The position numbers were made by a program, and so were the translations under genes. The notes under the pieces were generated by a model. It did not search any database. It saw only the letters and a program-made list of their open reading frames with translations, and was not told the origin of the DNA. A DNA stretch of 64,000 nucleotides, taken from assembly GCF_900188005.1 (NCBI RefSeq), contig NZ_FZNR01000003.1:248001-312000 (forward strand). Reading direction: 5' to 3'. Positions within the stretch are counted from its first letter, which is position 1, and each line of letters begins with the position of its first letter. Origin of the DNA: Actinoplanes regularis. Lineage in GTDB: Bacteria; Actinomycetota; Actinomycetes; Mycobacteriales; Micromonosporaceae. Below, in pieces: positions 39,631-48,586 of this stretch.

Positions 39631-41082
39631 ATGCGGCAGGCATGGCGCGTCGCCGATGTACGCGCGGCGGAGAAGACGCTGATGGCGACGTTGCCGGAGG
39701 GGACGCTGATGCGGCGCGCCGCGACCGGCCTCGCCCGGCGCTGTGCGCTGCTGCTGGAGGCCACCGGCGGCGTCTACGGCGCCCGGGTGCTGCTGCTGGT
39801 CGGCAGCGGCGACAACGGCGGCGACACGCTCTACGCCGGTGCCATGCTGGCCGCCCGCGGCGCGCAGGTGCGGGCCCTGCTGCTCAGCCCCGACCGGGTG
39901 CACCTGGCCGGGCTCGCCGCGCTGCGCCAGGCCGGCGGCTTCACCACCGTCGACCTGCCGACCCGTTCCGACCTGGTGCTGGACGGGATCGTCGGGATCG
40001 GCGCCTCCGGCGGTCTGCGGCCCCTGGCCGCCGCCATCGTGAAGAGCATCGGTGACCTGCGCGGGCGTACGGGTCAGCGGGCCGTCGTGGTCGCCGTCGA
40101 CGTGCCCAGCGGGGTCACGGTGGACACCGGTCACGTTCCGGGCGACGCGGTGACCGCCGACGTCACGGTCACCTTCGGCTGCCTGAAGCCGGCCCACGTG
40201 GTGGGCCCGGCCGCGGCCCGCTGCGGTCAGGTCGAGCTGGTCGACATCGGATTGGGCCCGGTGCTGGTCGCCGACCCGGCGGTCCGGGTGGCCGAGGACG
40301 CCGACATCGCCGCCTGGTGGCCACGTCCCGGGGCGGCCTCGGACAAGTACAACCGGGGCGTGGTCGGCCTGGCCACCGGTTCGGCCCGGTACCCGGGCGC
40401 CGCGCTGCTCTCCACGGCCGGCGCGCTGGCCGGCCCGACCGGAATGGTCCGCTACGCCGGCAGCGCCCACCAGGAGGTGGTTCGCGCCCACCCGTCGGTG
40501 GTGGCCGCGCCGAAGGTCGCCGACGCCGGCCGGGTGCAGGCCTGGGCCTGCGGTTCCGGGCTGGGCACCACCGCCGAGGCGCGCACCGCGCTGCGCAGCG
40601 TGCTGGCCACGTCCGTGCCGGTGCTGCTGGACGCGGACGCGATCACCCTGCTGGTCGGTGGGGAGTACGCCGAGGACCTGCGCCGGGACGCGCCGCTGGT
40701 GCTGACCCCGCACGACGGCGAGTTCAAGCGGCTGGCCGGGGAGGAGCCGGGCGCCGACCGGATGGCCGGCGCGGCCCGGCTGGCCGCCTGGACCAACGCG
40801 GTCGTGCTGCTCAAGGGCGACCGGACGATCGTGGCGACGCCGGGCGGCGAGATCTGGGCGAACCCGACCGGCAGCCCGGCACTGGCCACCGCGGGCAGCG
40901 GCGATGTGCTGGCGGGCCTGCTCGGGTCCCTGCTCGCGGCCGGGCTGCCGGCGGTCCGGGCGGCGGTGGCCGCGGCGTACGTGCACGGGCTGGCCGGCCG
41001 GCACGCGGCGCTGGGCGGCCCGGCGACAGCGCCGGAGGTGGCCGCCGCGGTCCGTCCGGTCCTGGCCCGGCTGGTGGCGTAG
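39631..41082 (+). CDS. nnr: bifunctional NAD(P)H-hydrate epimerase / dehydratase
   Basis: Repairs damaged NAD(P)HX. 483 residues, a fusion of two enzymes. N-terminal YjeF epimerase domain (about 1-210) with LLVGSGDNGGDTLYAG and VDVPSGVTVDTG. C-terminal ADP-dependent dehydratase (about 225-483) with GLATGSARYPGAALLS, TPHDGEFKRLAGEE and TAGSGDVLAGLLGSLLA, the ribokinase-like nucleotide loop. GGGGGAG precedes the ATG. acpS-nnr-alr neighbourhood matches other actinobacteria. Confidence 0.95.
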   Translation: MRQAWRVADVRAAEKTLMATLPEGTLMRRAATGLARRCALLLEATGGVYGARVLLLVGSGDNGGDTLYAGAMLAARGAQVRALLLSPDRVHLAGLAALRQAGGFTTVDLPTRSDLVLDGIVGIGASGGLRPLAAAIVKSIGDLRGRTGQRAVVVAVDVPSGVTVDTGHVPGDAVTADVTVTFGCLKPAHVVGPAAARCGQVELVDIGLGPVLVADPAVRVAEDADIAAWWPRPGAASDKYNRGVVGLATGSARYPGAALLSTAGALAGPTGMVRYAGSAHQEVVRAHPSVVAAPKVADAGRVQAWACGSGLGTTAEARTALRSVLATSVPVLLDADAITLLVGGEYAEDLRRDAPLVLTPHDGEFKRLAGEEPGADRMAGAARLAAWTNAVVLLKGDRTIVATPGGEIWANPTGSPALATAGSGDVLAGLLGSLLAAGLPAVRAAVAAAYVHGLAGRHAALGGPATAPEVAAAVRPVLARLVA

Positions 41083-41117
41083 ACACCCGGTCCGGCGGGA
41101 ACTGTCATACCCCTCAG

Positions 41118-41130
41118 TAGGGTGGGTGAC
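41118..41130 (+). promoter_or_regulatory. -10 box and N7 of a predicted leaderless promoter for alr
   Basis: TAGGGT (41118-41123), seven bases, ATG at 41131. No Shine-Dalgarno site. Same -10 sequence as at acpS and tsaB. Confidence 0.5.
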
Positions 41131-42249
41131 ATGTGGCAGGCCGAAGTCCGCGTCGATCTGGACGCCATCCGGGACAACGTCGCACGGCTGTGCGCCGGCA
41201 CCTCCGCCGAGGTGCTGGTCGCGGTCAAGGCGGATGGATACGGCCACGGCATGGTCCCGGCGGCCCGGGCCGCCGTGGCCGGCGGTGCGACCTGGCTCGG
41301 GGTGGCCACCCTCGACGAGGCGCTGGAGCTGCGCCGGGCCGGCATCGAGGCCCGCGTGCTCTCCTGGCTGATCGCCCCCGGGCTGCCGCTGCACGAGGGC
41401 ATTACGGCCGGCATCGACCTGAGCGCCGCGACCCCCGGCCTGATCGACGAACTGGTCGCCGCCGCGCGCCGGGCCGGCGAGCCGGCCCGGGTGCATCTGA
41501 AGCTGGACACCGGGCTGTCCCGGGGCGGCGCGGTGCCCGCCGAGTGGCCGGCGCTGTTCGAGGCGGCGGCCAAGGCGCAGGCCGGCGGCGACGTGGAGAT
41601 CGTCGGGGTGTGGAGTCACCTCGCCTGCGCCGACGTGCCGGGGCACGAGTCAATCGACCGGCAGCTCGCCGCCTTCGCCGACGGCCTCACCCTGGCCAAG
41701 CAGTACGGTTTGACCCCGCACTATCGCCACATCGCGAACTCGGCGGCCACCCTGACCCGGCCCGACGCGCACTTCGACCTGGTCCGGGTCGGCATCGCGG
41801 CGTACGGGTTGTCGCCGATCCCCGGTGAGACGTATGGGCTGCGGCCCGCGATGACCGCCCGGGCCCGGGTCACCATGACCAAGCGGGTGCCGGCCGGCCA
41901 GGGCGTTTCGTACGGCTTGACGTACCACACCGCCCGCGAGACGACCCTGGCCTTGGTGCCGCTGGGCTACGGCGACGGCGTGCCCCGGCACGCGTCCAGC
42001 ACCGGCCCGGTGCGCATCGGCGACACGACCGCCCGGATCGCCGGCCGGGTCTGCATGGACCAGGTGATGGTCGATGTCGGTGACGCCCCGGTCATGGTGG
42101 GGGACGTGGCGACGCTCTTCGGGCCGGGTGACGACGGTGGCCCGACCGCTGACGACTGGGCGGCCGCCACCGGCACCATCAACTACGAGATCGTCACCCG
42201 CTTCGGTAGCAGCCGGGTTCCGCGGGTCTACACCGGGGAGATCTTGTGA
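41131..42249 (+). CDS. alr: alanine racemase
   Basis: PLP enzyme that makes D-alanine for peptidoglycan. 372 residues. PLP lysine in VAVKADGYGHGM (K33), GIEARVLSWL, KLDTGLSRGG, catalytic tyrosine in GVSYGLTY, and RIAGRVCMDQVMVDVG. The ATG at 41131 is preferred over the in-frame GTG at 41122 because of the -10 box spacing and the conserved W at residue 2. Its stop overlaps the hydrolase GTG. Confidence 0.96.
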   Translation: MWQAEVRVDLDAIRDNVARLCAGTSAEVLVAVKADGYGHGMVPAARAAVAGGATWLGVATLDEALELRRAGIEARVLSWLIAPGLPLHEGITAGIDLSAATPGLIDELVAAARRAGEPARVHLKLDTGLSRGGAVPAEWPALFEAAAKAQAGGDVEIVGVWSHLACADVPGHESIDRQLAAFADGLTLAKQYGLTPHYRHIANSAATLTRPDAHFDLVRVGIAAYGLSPIPGETYGLRPAMTARARVTMTKRVPAGQGVSYGLTYHTARETTLALVPLGYGDGVPRHASSTGPVRIGDTTARIAGRVCMDQVMVDVGDAPVMVGDVATLFGPGDDGGPTADDWAAATGTINYEIVTRFGSSRVPRVYTGEIL

Positions 42250-43319
42250 GCCGATCCCGTGTGGCCAAGCGGGCCGGGATAGCCGGAGCCGTGGTCGGTG
42301 TCGCGGCGGCCGGGCTGGCCACCGCGTTCGCCGTGGAGCGGGCGCTGGTGCGTCGCTCGGTCAACAAGCCCGGCGACCCCTATGTCGACGAGCCCTTCGG
42401 CGACCAGCCGTTCGACGAGGAGTCGACGGTCACCGCGGCGGACGGCACCGACCTGCATGTCGAGATCGTCCGTCCGGCGAAGGGCCGATCGGGCGGGAAG
42501 CCGACGATCGTCTTCGTGCACGGGTTCGCCCTGGACATGGGCACCTTCTACTTCCAGCGCCAGGCGCTCGCCAAGCGTGGCGAGCACCGGCTGGTCTTCT
42601 ACGACCAGCCGGGGCACGGCCGGTCCGGCAAGCTGCAGTCCGGGACGTACGACATCGCGGCGCTCGGCCGCTCGCTGGCCGCGGTGCTCGACGCGACCGT
42701 GCCGGAGGGCCACATCATCCTGGTCGGGCACTCGATGGGCGGTATGACCATCATGGCCTTCGCCGAGCAGTACCCGGAGTGGTTCGGCAACCGGGTCACC
42801 GGGGTGGTGCTGATGTCCACCTCGGCCGGCCTGTTCGACAAGGCCACCCTGGGCCTGAGCAACGTGGTGGCCCGGGTCAGCGCGCCGTTCTTCCCGCTCT
42901 GGGACCGGGCGGCCAAGCTGGGCGGCGGCACCATCGACCGGGCCCGGGTGGCCTCCTCCGACCTGGCCTGGCTGCTCACCCGGAGGTACGGCTTCGGCGA
43001 GACCCGGCCCAGCCCGACGCTGGTCACCTTCGTCGAGAGCATGAACTCGAAGACCTCGGTGGAGACCCTCACCAAGTACCTGAACACGCTCTACCGGCAC
43101 AGCCGGCGGCCGGCTCTCTCCGCGCTGCGCGGCGTGCCGGTGCTGGTGGTTGTCGGCACCCGGGACTACCTGACCCCGGTGGTCCACTCGGAGGAGATCA
43201 TCGAGCAGCTGCCCGAGGCCGAGCTGCTGAAGATCGAGAACAGTGGGCACGTGGTGATGCTGGAGAAGTCGGACGAGGTGAACGCGGCCCTGATCCCGTT
43301 CCTGGAGAAGATCTCGTGA
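42246..43319 (+). CDS. alpha/beta hydrolase, membrane-anchored
   Basis: 357 residues. One N-terminal hydrophobic segment (about 11-30) follows a basic start, so the domain may be anchored or exported. Hydrolase motifs: oxyanion HGFALDMG, nucleophile elbow GHSMGGM, acidic GTRDYLTP and His in ENSGHVVMLE. Substrate unknown. It is translationally coupled with alr (GTGA) and tsaE (GTGA), a position also held by a hydrolase in other actinobacteria. Confidence 0.85.
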   Translation: MSRSRVAKRAGIAGAVVGVAAAGLATAFAVERALVRRSVNKPGDPYVDEPFGDQPFDEESTVTAADGTDLHVEIVRPAKGRSGGKPTIVFVHGFALDMGTFYFQRQALAKRGEHRLVFYDQPGHGRSGKLQSGTYDIAALGRSLAAVLDATVPEGHIILVGHSMGGMTIMAFAEQYPEWFGNRVTGVVLMSTSAGLFDKATLGLSNVVARVSAPFFPLWDRAAKLGGGTIDRARVASSDLAWLLTRRYGFGETRPSPTLVTFVESMNSKTSVETLTKYLNTLYRHSRRPALSALRGVPVLVVVGTRDYLTPVVHSEEIIEQLPEAELLKIENSGHVVMLEKSDEVNAALIPFLEKIS

Positions 43320-43765
43320 AGCTGACCACCGTCGAGGAGACCCACGCCTTCGGGCGCCGGCTCGCCACCGTGCTGCGGCCGGGTGACCTGGTGCTGCTCA
43401 CCGGGCCGCTGGGGGCCGGCAAGACCGCGCTGGCGCAGGGTATCGGCGCGGGGCTGGGGGTGCGGGGGCCGATCACCTCGCCCACCTTCGTGATCGCCCG
43501 GGTGCACGGCGGCCCGGTGCCGATGGTGCACGCGGACGCGTACCGGCTCGGTGATCGACCCGACCCGCGCGCCGAGATCGACGACCTGGACCTGGACGCC
43601 TCCGCCGACGAGGCGGTCACCGTGGTGGAGTGGGGCGCCGGCCTGGTCGAGCAATTGAACGACGAATATCTGCTCGTCCGCATCGATCGGCTGGACGACG
43701 ACACCCGAGTGATCGAATTGGTGCCGCACGGCGGCGACTGGGCCCGACGACTGGAGAGAATGTGA
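43316..43765 (+). CDS. tsaE: tRNA t6A biosynthesis ATPase TsaE
   Basis: 149 residues, P-loop ATPase that recycles the TsaB-TsaD complex making N6-threonylcarbamoyladenosine at A37 of ANN-decoding tRNAs. Walker A GPLGAGKTALAQ, then ITSPTFVIARVH, HADAYRLGD and VVEWGAGL. GTG at 43316 overlaps the hydrolase stop; its TGA overlaps the ung GTG. Confidence 0.95.
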   Translation: MKLTTVEETHAFGRRLATVLRPGDLVLLTGPLGAGKTALAQGIGAGLGVRGPITSPTFVIARVHGGPVPMVHADAYRLGDRPDPRAEIDDLDLDASADEAVTVVEWGAGLVEQLNDEYLLVRIDRLDDDTRVIELVPHGGDWARRLERM

Positions 43766-44445
43766 ACCTGACCGAGCTGCTTCCCACCGAGTGGCGCGCC
43801 GAGCTGGCACCCTTCCTGGACGAGCGGGCGACGGCGACGCTGGGCGAGTTCGTCGCCGCGGAGTACGCCGAGCACACGGTCTACCCACCGGTGGAGGACC
43901 TGTTCGCGGCGTACCGGCTGTGCCTGCCGGAGCAGACCCGGGTGCTGATTCTGGGCCAGGACCCGTACCACGGCGCGGGGCAGGCGCACGGGCTGAGCTT
44001 CAGCGTGCGTGACGGGGTCCGGGTGCCGCCGTCGCTGCGCAACGTCTTCAAGGAGCTCGCCGAGGACGTCAACATCGTCCCGCCGAAGAGCGGCAATCTC
44101 ACCGGGTGGGCGCAGCAGGGTGTGCTGCTGCTCAACGCGGTGCTCACGGTCCGGGCCAGCAAGGCCGCCTCGCACGCGGGCAAGGGCTGGGAGACGTTCA
44201 CCGACGCCACCATCCGCGCGCTGAACGAGCGGAACGAGCGGATCGTCTTCCTGCTCTGGGGCAACTACGCGAAGAAGAAGGCCGGGCTGATCACGAACCC
44301 GGTGCACGCGGTCGTCGAGGCCGGCCACCCGAGCCCGATGAACCCTGCCGGTTTCCTCGGCAGCCGCCCGTTCAGCGCGGCCAACAAAGCCCTCGCGGAC
44401 GGTGGCCGCCCGGTGGTGAACTGGGACCCCCAGGCCACCGTCTAG
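43762..44445 (+). CDS. ung: uracil-DNA glycosylase (family 1)
   Basis: Excises uracil from DNA. 227 residues. Water-activating loop GQDPYHGAGQAHGLSF (Asp), uracil-binding LLLNAVLTV, and the minor-groove loop GHPSPMNPAGF (His). GTG at 43762 overlaps the tsaE stop. It is an uncommon guest between tsaE and tsaB; coupling suggests co-expression with the t6A genes although the function is unrelated. Confidence 0.95.
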   Translation: MNLTELLPTEWRAELAPFLDERATATLGEFVAAEYAEHTVYPPVEDLFAAYRLCLPEQTRVLILGQDPYHGAGQAHGLSFSVRDGVRVPPSLRNVFKELAEDVNIVPPKSGNLTGWAQQGVLLLNAVLTVRASKAASHAGKGWETFTDATIRALNERNERIVFLLWGNYAKKKAGLITNPVHAVVEAGHPSPMNPAGFLGSRPFSAANKALADGGRPVVNWDPQATV

Positions 44446-44455
44446 GGTTTCTAGC
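44443..44455 (+). promoter_or_regulatory. -10 box and N7 of a predicted leaderless promoter for tsaB
   Basis: TAGGGT (44443-44448) overlaps the ung stop codon; seven bases later is the GTG of tsaB at 44456. Would allow tsaB-rimI-tsaD to be expressed apart from alr. Confidence 0.45.
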
Positions 44456-45112
44456 GTGCTCGTACTCGCTCTGGACACCGCTACGCCCGCTTCGACGGCG
44501 GCGCTGGTCGAGGTCACCGCGGACGGTCTGTTCGGGGTGGCGGAGAACCGCACCGTCGATCCCCGGGCGCACGGCGAGAAGTTGGCGCCGGAGATCACGG
44601 CGGTGCTCGCGGAGGCCGGGTTCCGGCCACGTGACCTGACCGCGATCGTGGCCGGCCTGGGGCCGGGGCCGTTCACCGGCCTCCGGGTGGGGCTGGCCAC
44701 GGCGGCGAGCATGGGCCAGGCGCTGGGCATCCCGACGTACGGGGTGTGTTCGCTGGACGCGCTGGGCCGCGCCGCCGGTCCGGGCCGCGTGCTGATCGCC
44801 ACGGATGCGCGGCGGCGCGAGGTCTACCACGCGACGTATGCCGACGGCGTACGGGAAACCGGTCCTGATGTGGCGAAGCCGGCCGATGTCGCGGTGAACG
44901 CGGACAAGGCGGCCGGTGAGGGTGCGCTGAAGTACGGCGACGTCTTCGGTCTGCCCGTGGAGGAGCACCTGCTCTATCCGCCCGGTGCCGCCCTGGTGGC
45001 GCTCGCCGCCGACCGGATCCGCGAAGCCGCGCCCAGCGAGATTCTCACCCCGCTCTACCTGCGCCGGCCCGACGCGGTCGAGCCGGCCGGCCGCAAGCCG
45101 GTGCTGACCTGA
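44456..45112 (+). CDS. tsaB: tRNA t6A biosynthesis protein TsaB
   Basis: 218 residues, ASKHA fold, non-catalytic partner that forms a dimer with TsaD. LALDTATPASTAALV at the start, GPGPFTGLRVGLATA in the middle (the glycine-rich loop), and TPLYLRRPDAV at the end. GTG start. Its last base is the first base of rimI. Confidence 0.95.
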   Translation: MLVLALDTATPASTAALVEVTADGLFGVAENRTVDPRAHGEKLAPEITAVLAEAGFRPRDLTAIVAGLGPGPFTGLRVGLATAASMGQALGIPTYGVCSLDALGRAAGPGRVLIATDARRREVYHATYADGVRETGPDVAKPADVAVNADKAAGEGALKYGDVFGLPVEEHLLYPPGAALVALAADRIREAAPSEILTPLYLRRPDAVEPAGRKPVLT

Positions 45113-45549
45113 TGCGCATCGAACGGCTCCGCTGGTGGCACATCGAGGAGATCCTCCCGATGGAGGAGGATCTCTTCGGCGCCGAGAAATGGTCGGCCGC
45201 GATGTTCTGGAACGAGCTGGCCCAGCGGCATCACTACGTCGTGGCGACCCGTGACGACGAGGTCCTCGGCTACGCCGGGCTGTCCGTTGTGGATCAGGAC
45301 GAGTCCTGGGTGCAGAACATCGCTGTCCGCCGTGACGCCCAGCGCCTCGGCATCGGCCGCGCGCTGCTGGAGGATCTCCTCGGCGAGGCGGCCCGGCGGA
45401 AGGTGCACAAGACCCTGCTCGAGGTGGCGGTCGACAACCGTCCCGCGCAGACGCTCTACGCCACCTATGACTTCGAGCCCGTCGGCATCCGGCGCGGCTA
45501 CTACCAACCCAGCAACACCGACGCCCTGGTGATGATGCGAGATGCGTGA
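45112..45549 (+). CDS. rimI: ribosomal-protein-alanine N-acetyltransferase RimI
   Basis: 145-residue GNAT protein; in E. coli RimI acetylates the N-terminus of S18. The acetyl-CoA loop is [18 protein letters not shown], followed by [20 protein letters not shown] with the conserved Asn and the catalytic Tyr region RRGYYQ. Overlaps tsaB by one base and tsaD by eight; tsaB-rimI-tsaD is the classical order. Confidence 0.94.
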   Translation: MRIERLRWWHIEEILPMEEDLFGAEKWSAAMFWNELAQRHHYVVATRDDEVLGYAGLSVVDQDESWVQNIAVRRDAQRLGIGRALLEDLLGEAARRKVHKTLLEVAVDNRPAQTLYATYDFEPVGIRRGYYQPSNTDALVMMRDA

Positions 45550-46594
45550 CGAGCCCCTGGTCCTCGGGATCGAGACCTCCTGCGACGAGACCGGAGTCGG
45601 CATCGTGCGCGGGCACACCCTGCTCGCCGACGCGCTGGCCTCCAGTGTGGACCAGCACGCCCGCTTCGGCGGTGTGGTGCCCGAGGTGGCCAGCCGGGCA
45701 CACCTGGAGGCGCTGGTGCCGACCATGCAGCGGGCGCTCGACGAGGCCGGTGTCACCCTGGCCGACGTCGACGCGATCGCGGTGACCAGCGGTCCCGGCC
45801 TGGCCGGCGCGCTGCTGGTCGGCGTCGCCGCGGCCAAGGGGTACGCGCTGGCCGCCGAGAAGCCGATCTACGGCGTCAACCATCTGGCCGCCCACGTGGC
45901 GGTGGACACCCTGGAGCACGGCCCGCTGCCCGAGCCGGCGGTGGCCATGCTCGTCTCCGGCGGCCACTCGTCGCTGCTGCTGGTCGACGACCTGACCGCG
46001 GGGGTGACCCCGCTCGGCGCGACCATCGACGACGCGGCCGGTGAGGCGTTCGACAAGGTGGCGCGGCTGCTCGGGCTGGGCTTCCCGGGCGGGCCGGTCA
46101 TCGACCGGACGGCCCGCGACGGCGACCCCGGATCGATCGCCTTCCCGCGTGGCCTGACCGCGCCGAAGGACCAGGCCAAGCACCGTTTCGACTTCTCGTT
46201 CTCCGGGCTGAAGACCGCGGTGGCCCGCTGGGTCGAGGCGCGCGAGCGGGCCGGCGAGCCGGTGCCGATCGCGCACGTCTCGGCGAGCTTCCAGGAGGCG
46301 GTCTGCGACGTGCTCACCGCCAAGGCGATCGACGCGTGCGTCAGCAACGGCGTGGGGACGCTGGTGATCGGCGGGGGCGTGGCCGCCAACTCGCGGCTGC
46401 GGGTGCTCGCCGAGGAGCGGGCGGCCAGGCACGGCATCGTGGTGCGCGTACCCCGTCCGCAGTTGTGCACCGACAACGGCGCGATGGTCGCCGCTCTCGG
46501 CTCGCACCTCGTCGCGGCCGGCGTCGCGCCGAGCCGCCTGGATCTGCCGGCGGATTCCGCGATGAGTTTGACCTCGGTCAGTGTCCCAGGGTAG
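45542..46594 (+). CDS. tsaD: tRNA threonylcarbamoyltransferase TsaD
   Basis: Catalytic subunit that transfers the threonylcarbamoyl group to A37. 350 residues. [14 protein letters not shown] at the start, the metal-binding HLAAHVAV (HxxxH), [10 protein letters not shown], and [12 protein letters not shown] with the third ligand. ATG at 45542 inside the end of rimI. TsaC/Sua5, the remaining enzyme of the pathway, is not in the window. Confidence 0.97.
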   Translation: MRDEPLVLGIETSCDETGVGIVRGHTLLADALASSVDQHARFGGVVPEVASRAHLEALVPTMQRALDEAGVTLADVDAIAVTSGPGLAGALLVGVAAAKGYALAAEKPIYGVNHLAAHVAVDTLEHGPLPEPAVAMLVSGGHSSLLLVDDLTAGVTPLGATIDDAAGEAFDKVARLLGLGFPGGPVIDRTARDGDPGSIAFPRGLTAPKDQAKHRFDFSFSGLKTAVARWVEARERAGEPVPIAHVSASFQEAVCDVLTAKAIDACVSNGVGTLVIGGGVAANSRLRVLAEERAARHGIVVRVPRPQLCTDNGAMVAALGSHLVAAGVAPSRLDLPADSAMSLTSVSVPG

Positions 46595-46603
46595 GAAGCG
46601 AGC

Positions 46604-46858
46604 ATGATCGCGCGGATGTGGGAGGTGCGGGCCTCGCGCAGCGGCTTCGACGAGCTGCTGAGCTGGGTCTGCGACACAGCGGTGCCGGGACTCGAGGTCC
46701 TGCCACAACATGTGTCGAGTGACGTCTATTCGTCCACGGATCATCGCATCGTCGTCATCACCAAATGGCGAAATACTCCGGAGAGCCTGCCGACGCCGCC
46801 GGACAAGCTGGTGGCACGCGCTCCGCACGTCTGGGATTTCACCCCCGTCGATCGCTGA
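46604..46858 (+). CDS. small ABM-like hypothetical protein
   Basis: 84 residues: MIARMWEVRASRSGFDELLSW and ending APHVWDFTPVDR. The beta-alpha pattern and the VVITKW strand suggest a dimeric ferredoxin-like barrel of the antibiotic-biosynthesis-monooxygenase type, but no catalytic residue is certain. Nine bases after tsaD, with AGGAAG as ribosome binding site, so probably the last gene of the t6A operon. Confidence 0.6.
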   Translation: MIARMWEVRASRSGFDELLSWVCDTAVPGLEVLPQHVSSDVYSSTDHRIVVITKWRNTPESLPTPPDKLVARAPHVWDFTPVDR

Positions 46859-46900
46859 GTGGTCGCAGCGCGGGCATCCCGGCCGTACCGTCGGGACCTG

Positions 46901-48586
46901 ATGCGCAGACTGCCCGTTCCTGACCCAGGCCTGCCCGATGCCCGGTCCGCCACCCGCTTTCTGAGCTGGCTGGTCCGGCGCTCCCGTATGACGATCATCG
47001 CTGCGGTCGCGCTCGCGGCCGCCTGGATGGGGTTCCAGTCGCTGGTGCCGGCGATGGTCGGCCGGGCCATCGACGCGGCCGCCGAGGAGCGCGGCCGGGC
47101 GCTGCTCGGCTGGGGACTCGTGCTGCTCGCCGTCGGCGTGGTGCAGGCGCTCACCGGGATCAGCCGGCACCGCCTCCAGACGGCCAACTGGCTCGCGGCC
47201 GCTTTCCGGACCGTGCAGGTGACCGTGCGCCAGGCGAACCGGCTCGGCTCGTCGCTCCCGCGGCGGCTGGAGGCCGGCGAGGTGGTGGCGATCGGCACCT
47301 CCGACATCACCCACATCGGCGGGGCGGTGGACGTCGCCTCCCGGGGCACCGGAGCGTTGCTCGCGGTCGGCACGGTGACCGTGCTGCTGCTGCACACCTC
47401 GGTCCCGCTCGGGATGGTGGTGCTGATCGGTGTGCCGGCGCTGATGGCCGTCGTGGGTGGACTGATCAAGCCGCTGCACGCCCGCCAGCAGCTGTACCGG
47501 GAGCAGCAGGGCCGGCTCACCGGTCAGGCCGCCGACCTGGTGACCGGGCTGCGGGTGCTGCGCGGCGTGGGCGGCGAGACGACCATGGTGGCGCGCTACC
47601 GCGCGCAGTCCCAGGCGCTGCGCGCGGCGGGGGTACGTACGGCGACCGTCGAGTCCCTGCTGGAAGCCGCCCAGGTGCTGCTGCCCGGCACGTTCCTGGT
47701 GCTGGTCACGTGGCTGGGCGCCCGGTTCGCCGCGGAGGAGCGGATCACGGTCGGCCAACTGGTCTCGTTCTACGCCTACGCCGCCTTCCTGGTCGCGCCG
47801 CTGCGGCAGCTCACCGACTCGCTCGACAAGCTGACCCGGGGGCACGTGTCGGCCCGCCGGGTGGTGAAGATGCTCAAGCTCGCCAGGAACCTGCCGGACG
47901 CGCCCGTCGCGATCCCGCCCCCCGGCGAGGAGCTGGCCGATCCGGAGTCGGGGGTGCGCGTCCTCCCCGGCCGGCTGACCGCGATCGTGGCCGAGGACCA
48001 GGCCGACGCGGCCCGGATCGCGGACCGGCTCGGCCGGTACGCCGACGGCGCCACGCTCGGCCGGGTGCCACTGGGCGCCCTGCCGCTGCCGGTGGTCCGG
48101 GAGCGGATCCTGGTGGCGGAGAACGAGGCCCGGCTCTTCTCCGGGCAGCTGCGGGCGGACCTGGATCCGTACCGGAGCGGTCGGTTGCCGGCGGCGCTGG
48201 AGGCCGCGGCCGCGCAGGACATCGTGGACAGTCTGCCGCGCGGTCTGGACAGTGTGGTGGCCGAGCGCGGCCGGACCTTCTCCGGCGGCCAGCAGCAGCG
48301 GCTGCGGCTGGCCCGGGCGCTGGTCGCGGACCCGGAGATCCTGATCCTGGTGGAGCCGACCAACGCGGTCGACGCGCATACGGAGGCTCGGATCGCCGAG
48401 CGGCTCCGGGCCGTACGGGCCGGGCGCACCACGGTCATCTGCACCTCCAGCCCGCTCGTGCTGGGCCACGCCGACCGGGTGCTCTACCTGGAAGAGGGCC
48501 GGGTGGTGGCCGCCGGAACCCATCACGAGCTGCTCAAATCGGAGCCACGATACGCCCGAGCGGTGCTCCGTGAGGAGCAGCCGTGA
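46901..48586 (+). CDS. ABC exporter half-transporter with degenerate ATPase (subunit 1)
   Basis: 561 residues: six-helix membrane domain (about 20-330), then an ABC domain. The signature FSGGQQQRLRLARAL is perfect (about 460-474). The other ATP motifs are lost: where Walker A should be the sequence reads LTAIVAEDQADAARIADRL (from residue 359), Walker B is ILILVEP with Val484 for Asp but Glu485 kept, and the switch His region reads CTSSP. It cannot hydrolyse ATP alone and must pair with the next gene. ATG at 46901; an in-frame GTG at 46859 would add 14 residues overlapping nothing conserved. Confidence 0.9.
   Translation: MRRLPVPDPGLPDARSATRFLSWLVRRSRMTIIAAVALAAAWMGFQSLVPAMVGRAIDAAAEERGRALLGWGLVLLAVGVVQALTGISRHRLQTANWLAAAFRTVQVTVRQANRLGSSLPRRLEAGEVVAIGTSDITHIGGAVDVASRGTGALLAVGTVTVLLLHTSVPLGMVVLIGVPALMAVVGGLIKPLHARQQLYREQQGRLTGQAADLVTGLRVLRGVGGETTMVARYRAQSQALRAAGVRTATVESLLEAAQVLLPGTFLVLVTWLGARFAAEERITVGQLVSFYAYAAFLVAPLRQLTDSLDKLTRGHVSARRVVKMLKLARNLPDAPVAIPPPGEELADPESGVRVLPGRLTAIVAEDQADAARIADRLGRYADGATLGRVPLGALPLPVVRERILVAENEARLFSGQLRADLDPYRSGRLPAALEAAAAQDIVDSLPRGLDSVVAERGRTFSGGQQQRLRLARALVADPEILILVEPTNAVDAHTEARIAERLRAVRAGRTTVICTSSPLVLGHADRVLYLEEGRVVAAGTHHELLKSEPRYARAVLREEQP

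Noticed and set aside
37390..41646. Minus-strand open frame of about 1400 codons across acpS, nnr and alr
   Set aside because: Only its first-encoded-last part (37390-38838) is a real gene. The rest is antisense to three well-recognised enzymes and has Arg/His/Gln-rich composition typical of high-GC shadow frames.
44372..48526. Minus-strand open frame of about 1380 codons antisense to tsaB-tsaD and the ABC exporter
   Set aside because: Opposite strand holds five recognisable genes; the frame has no family and shadow-like composition.
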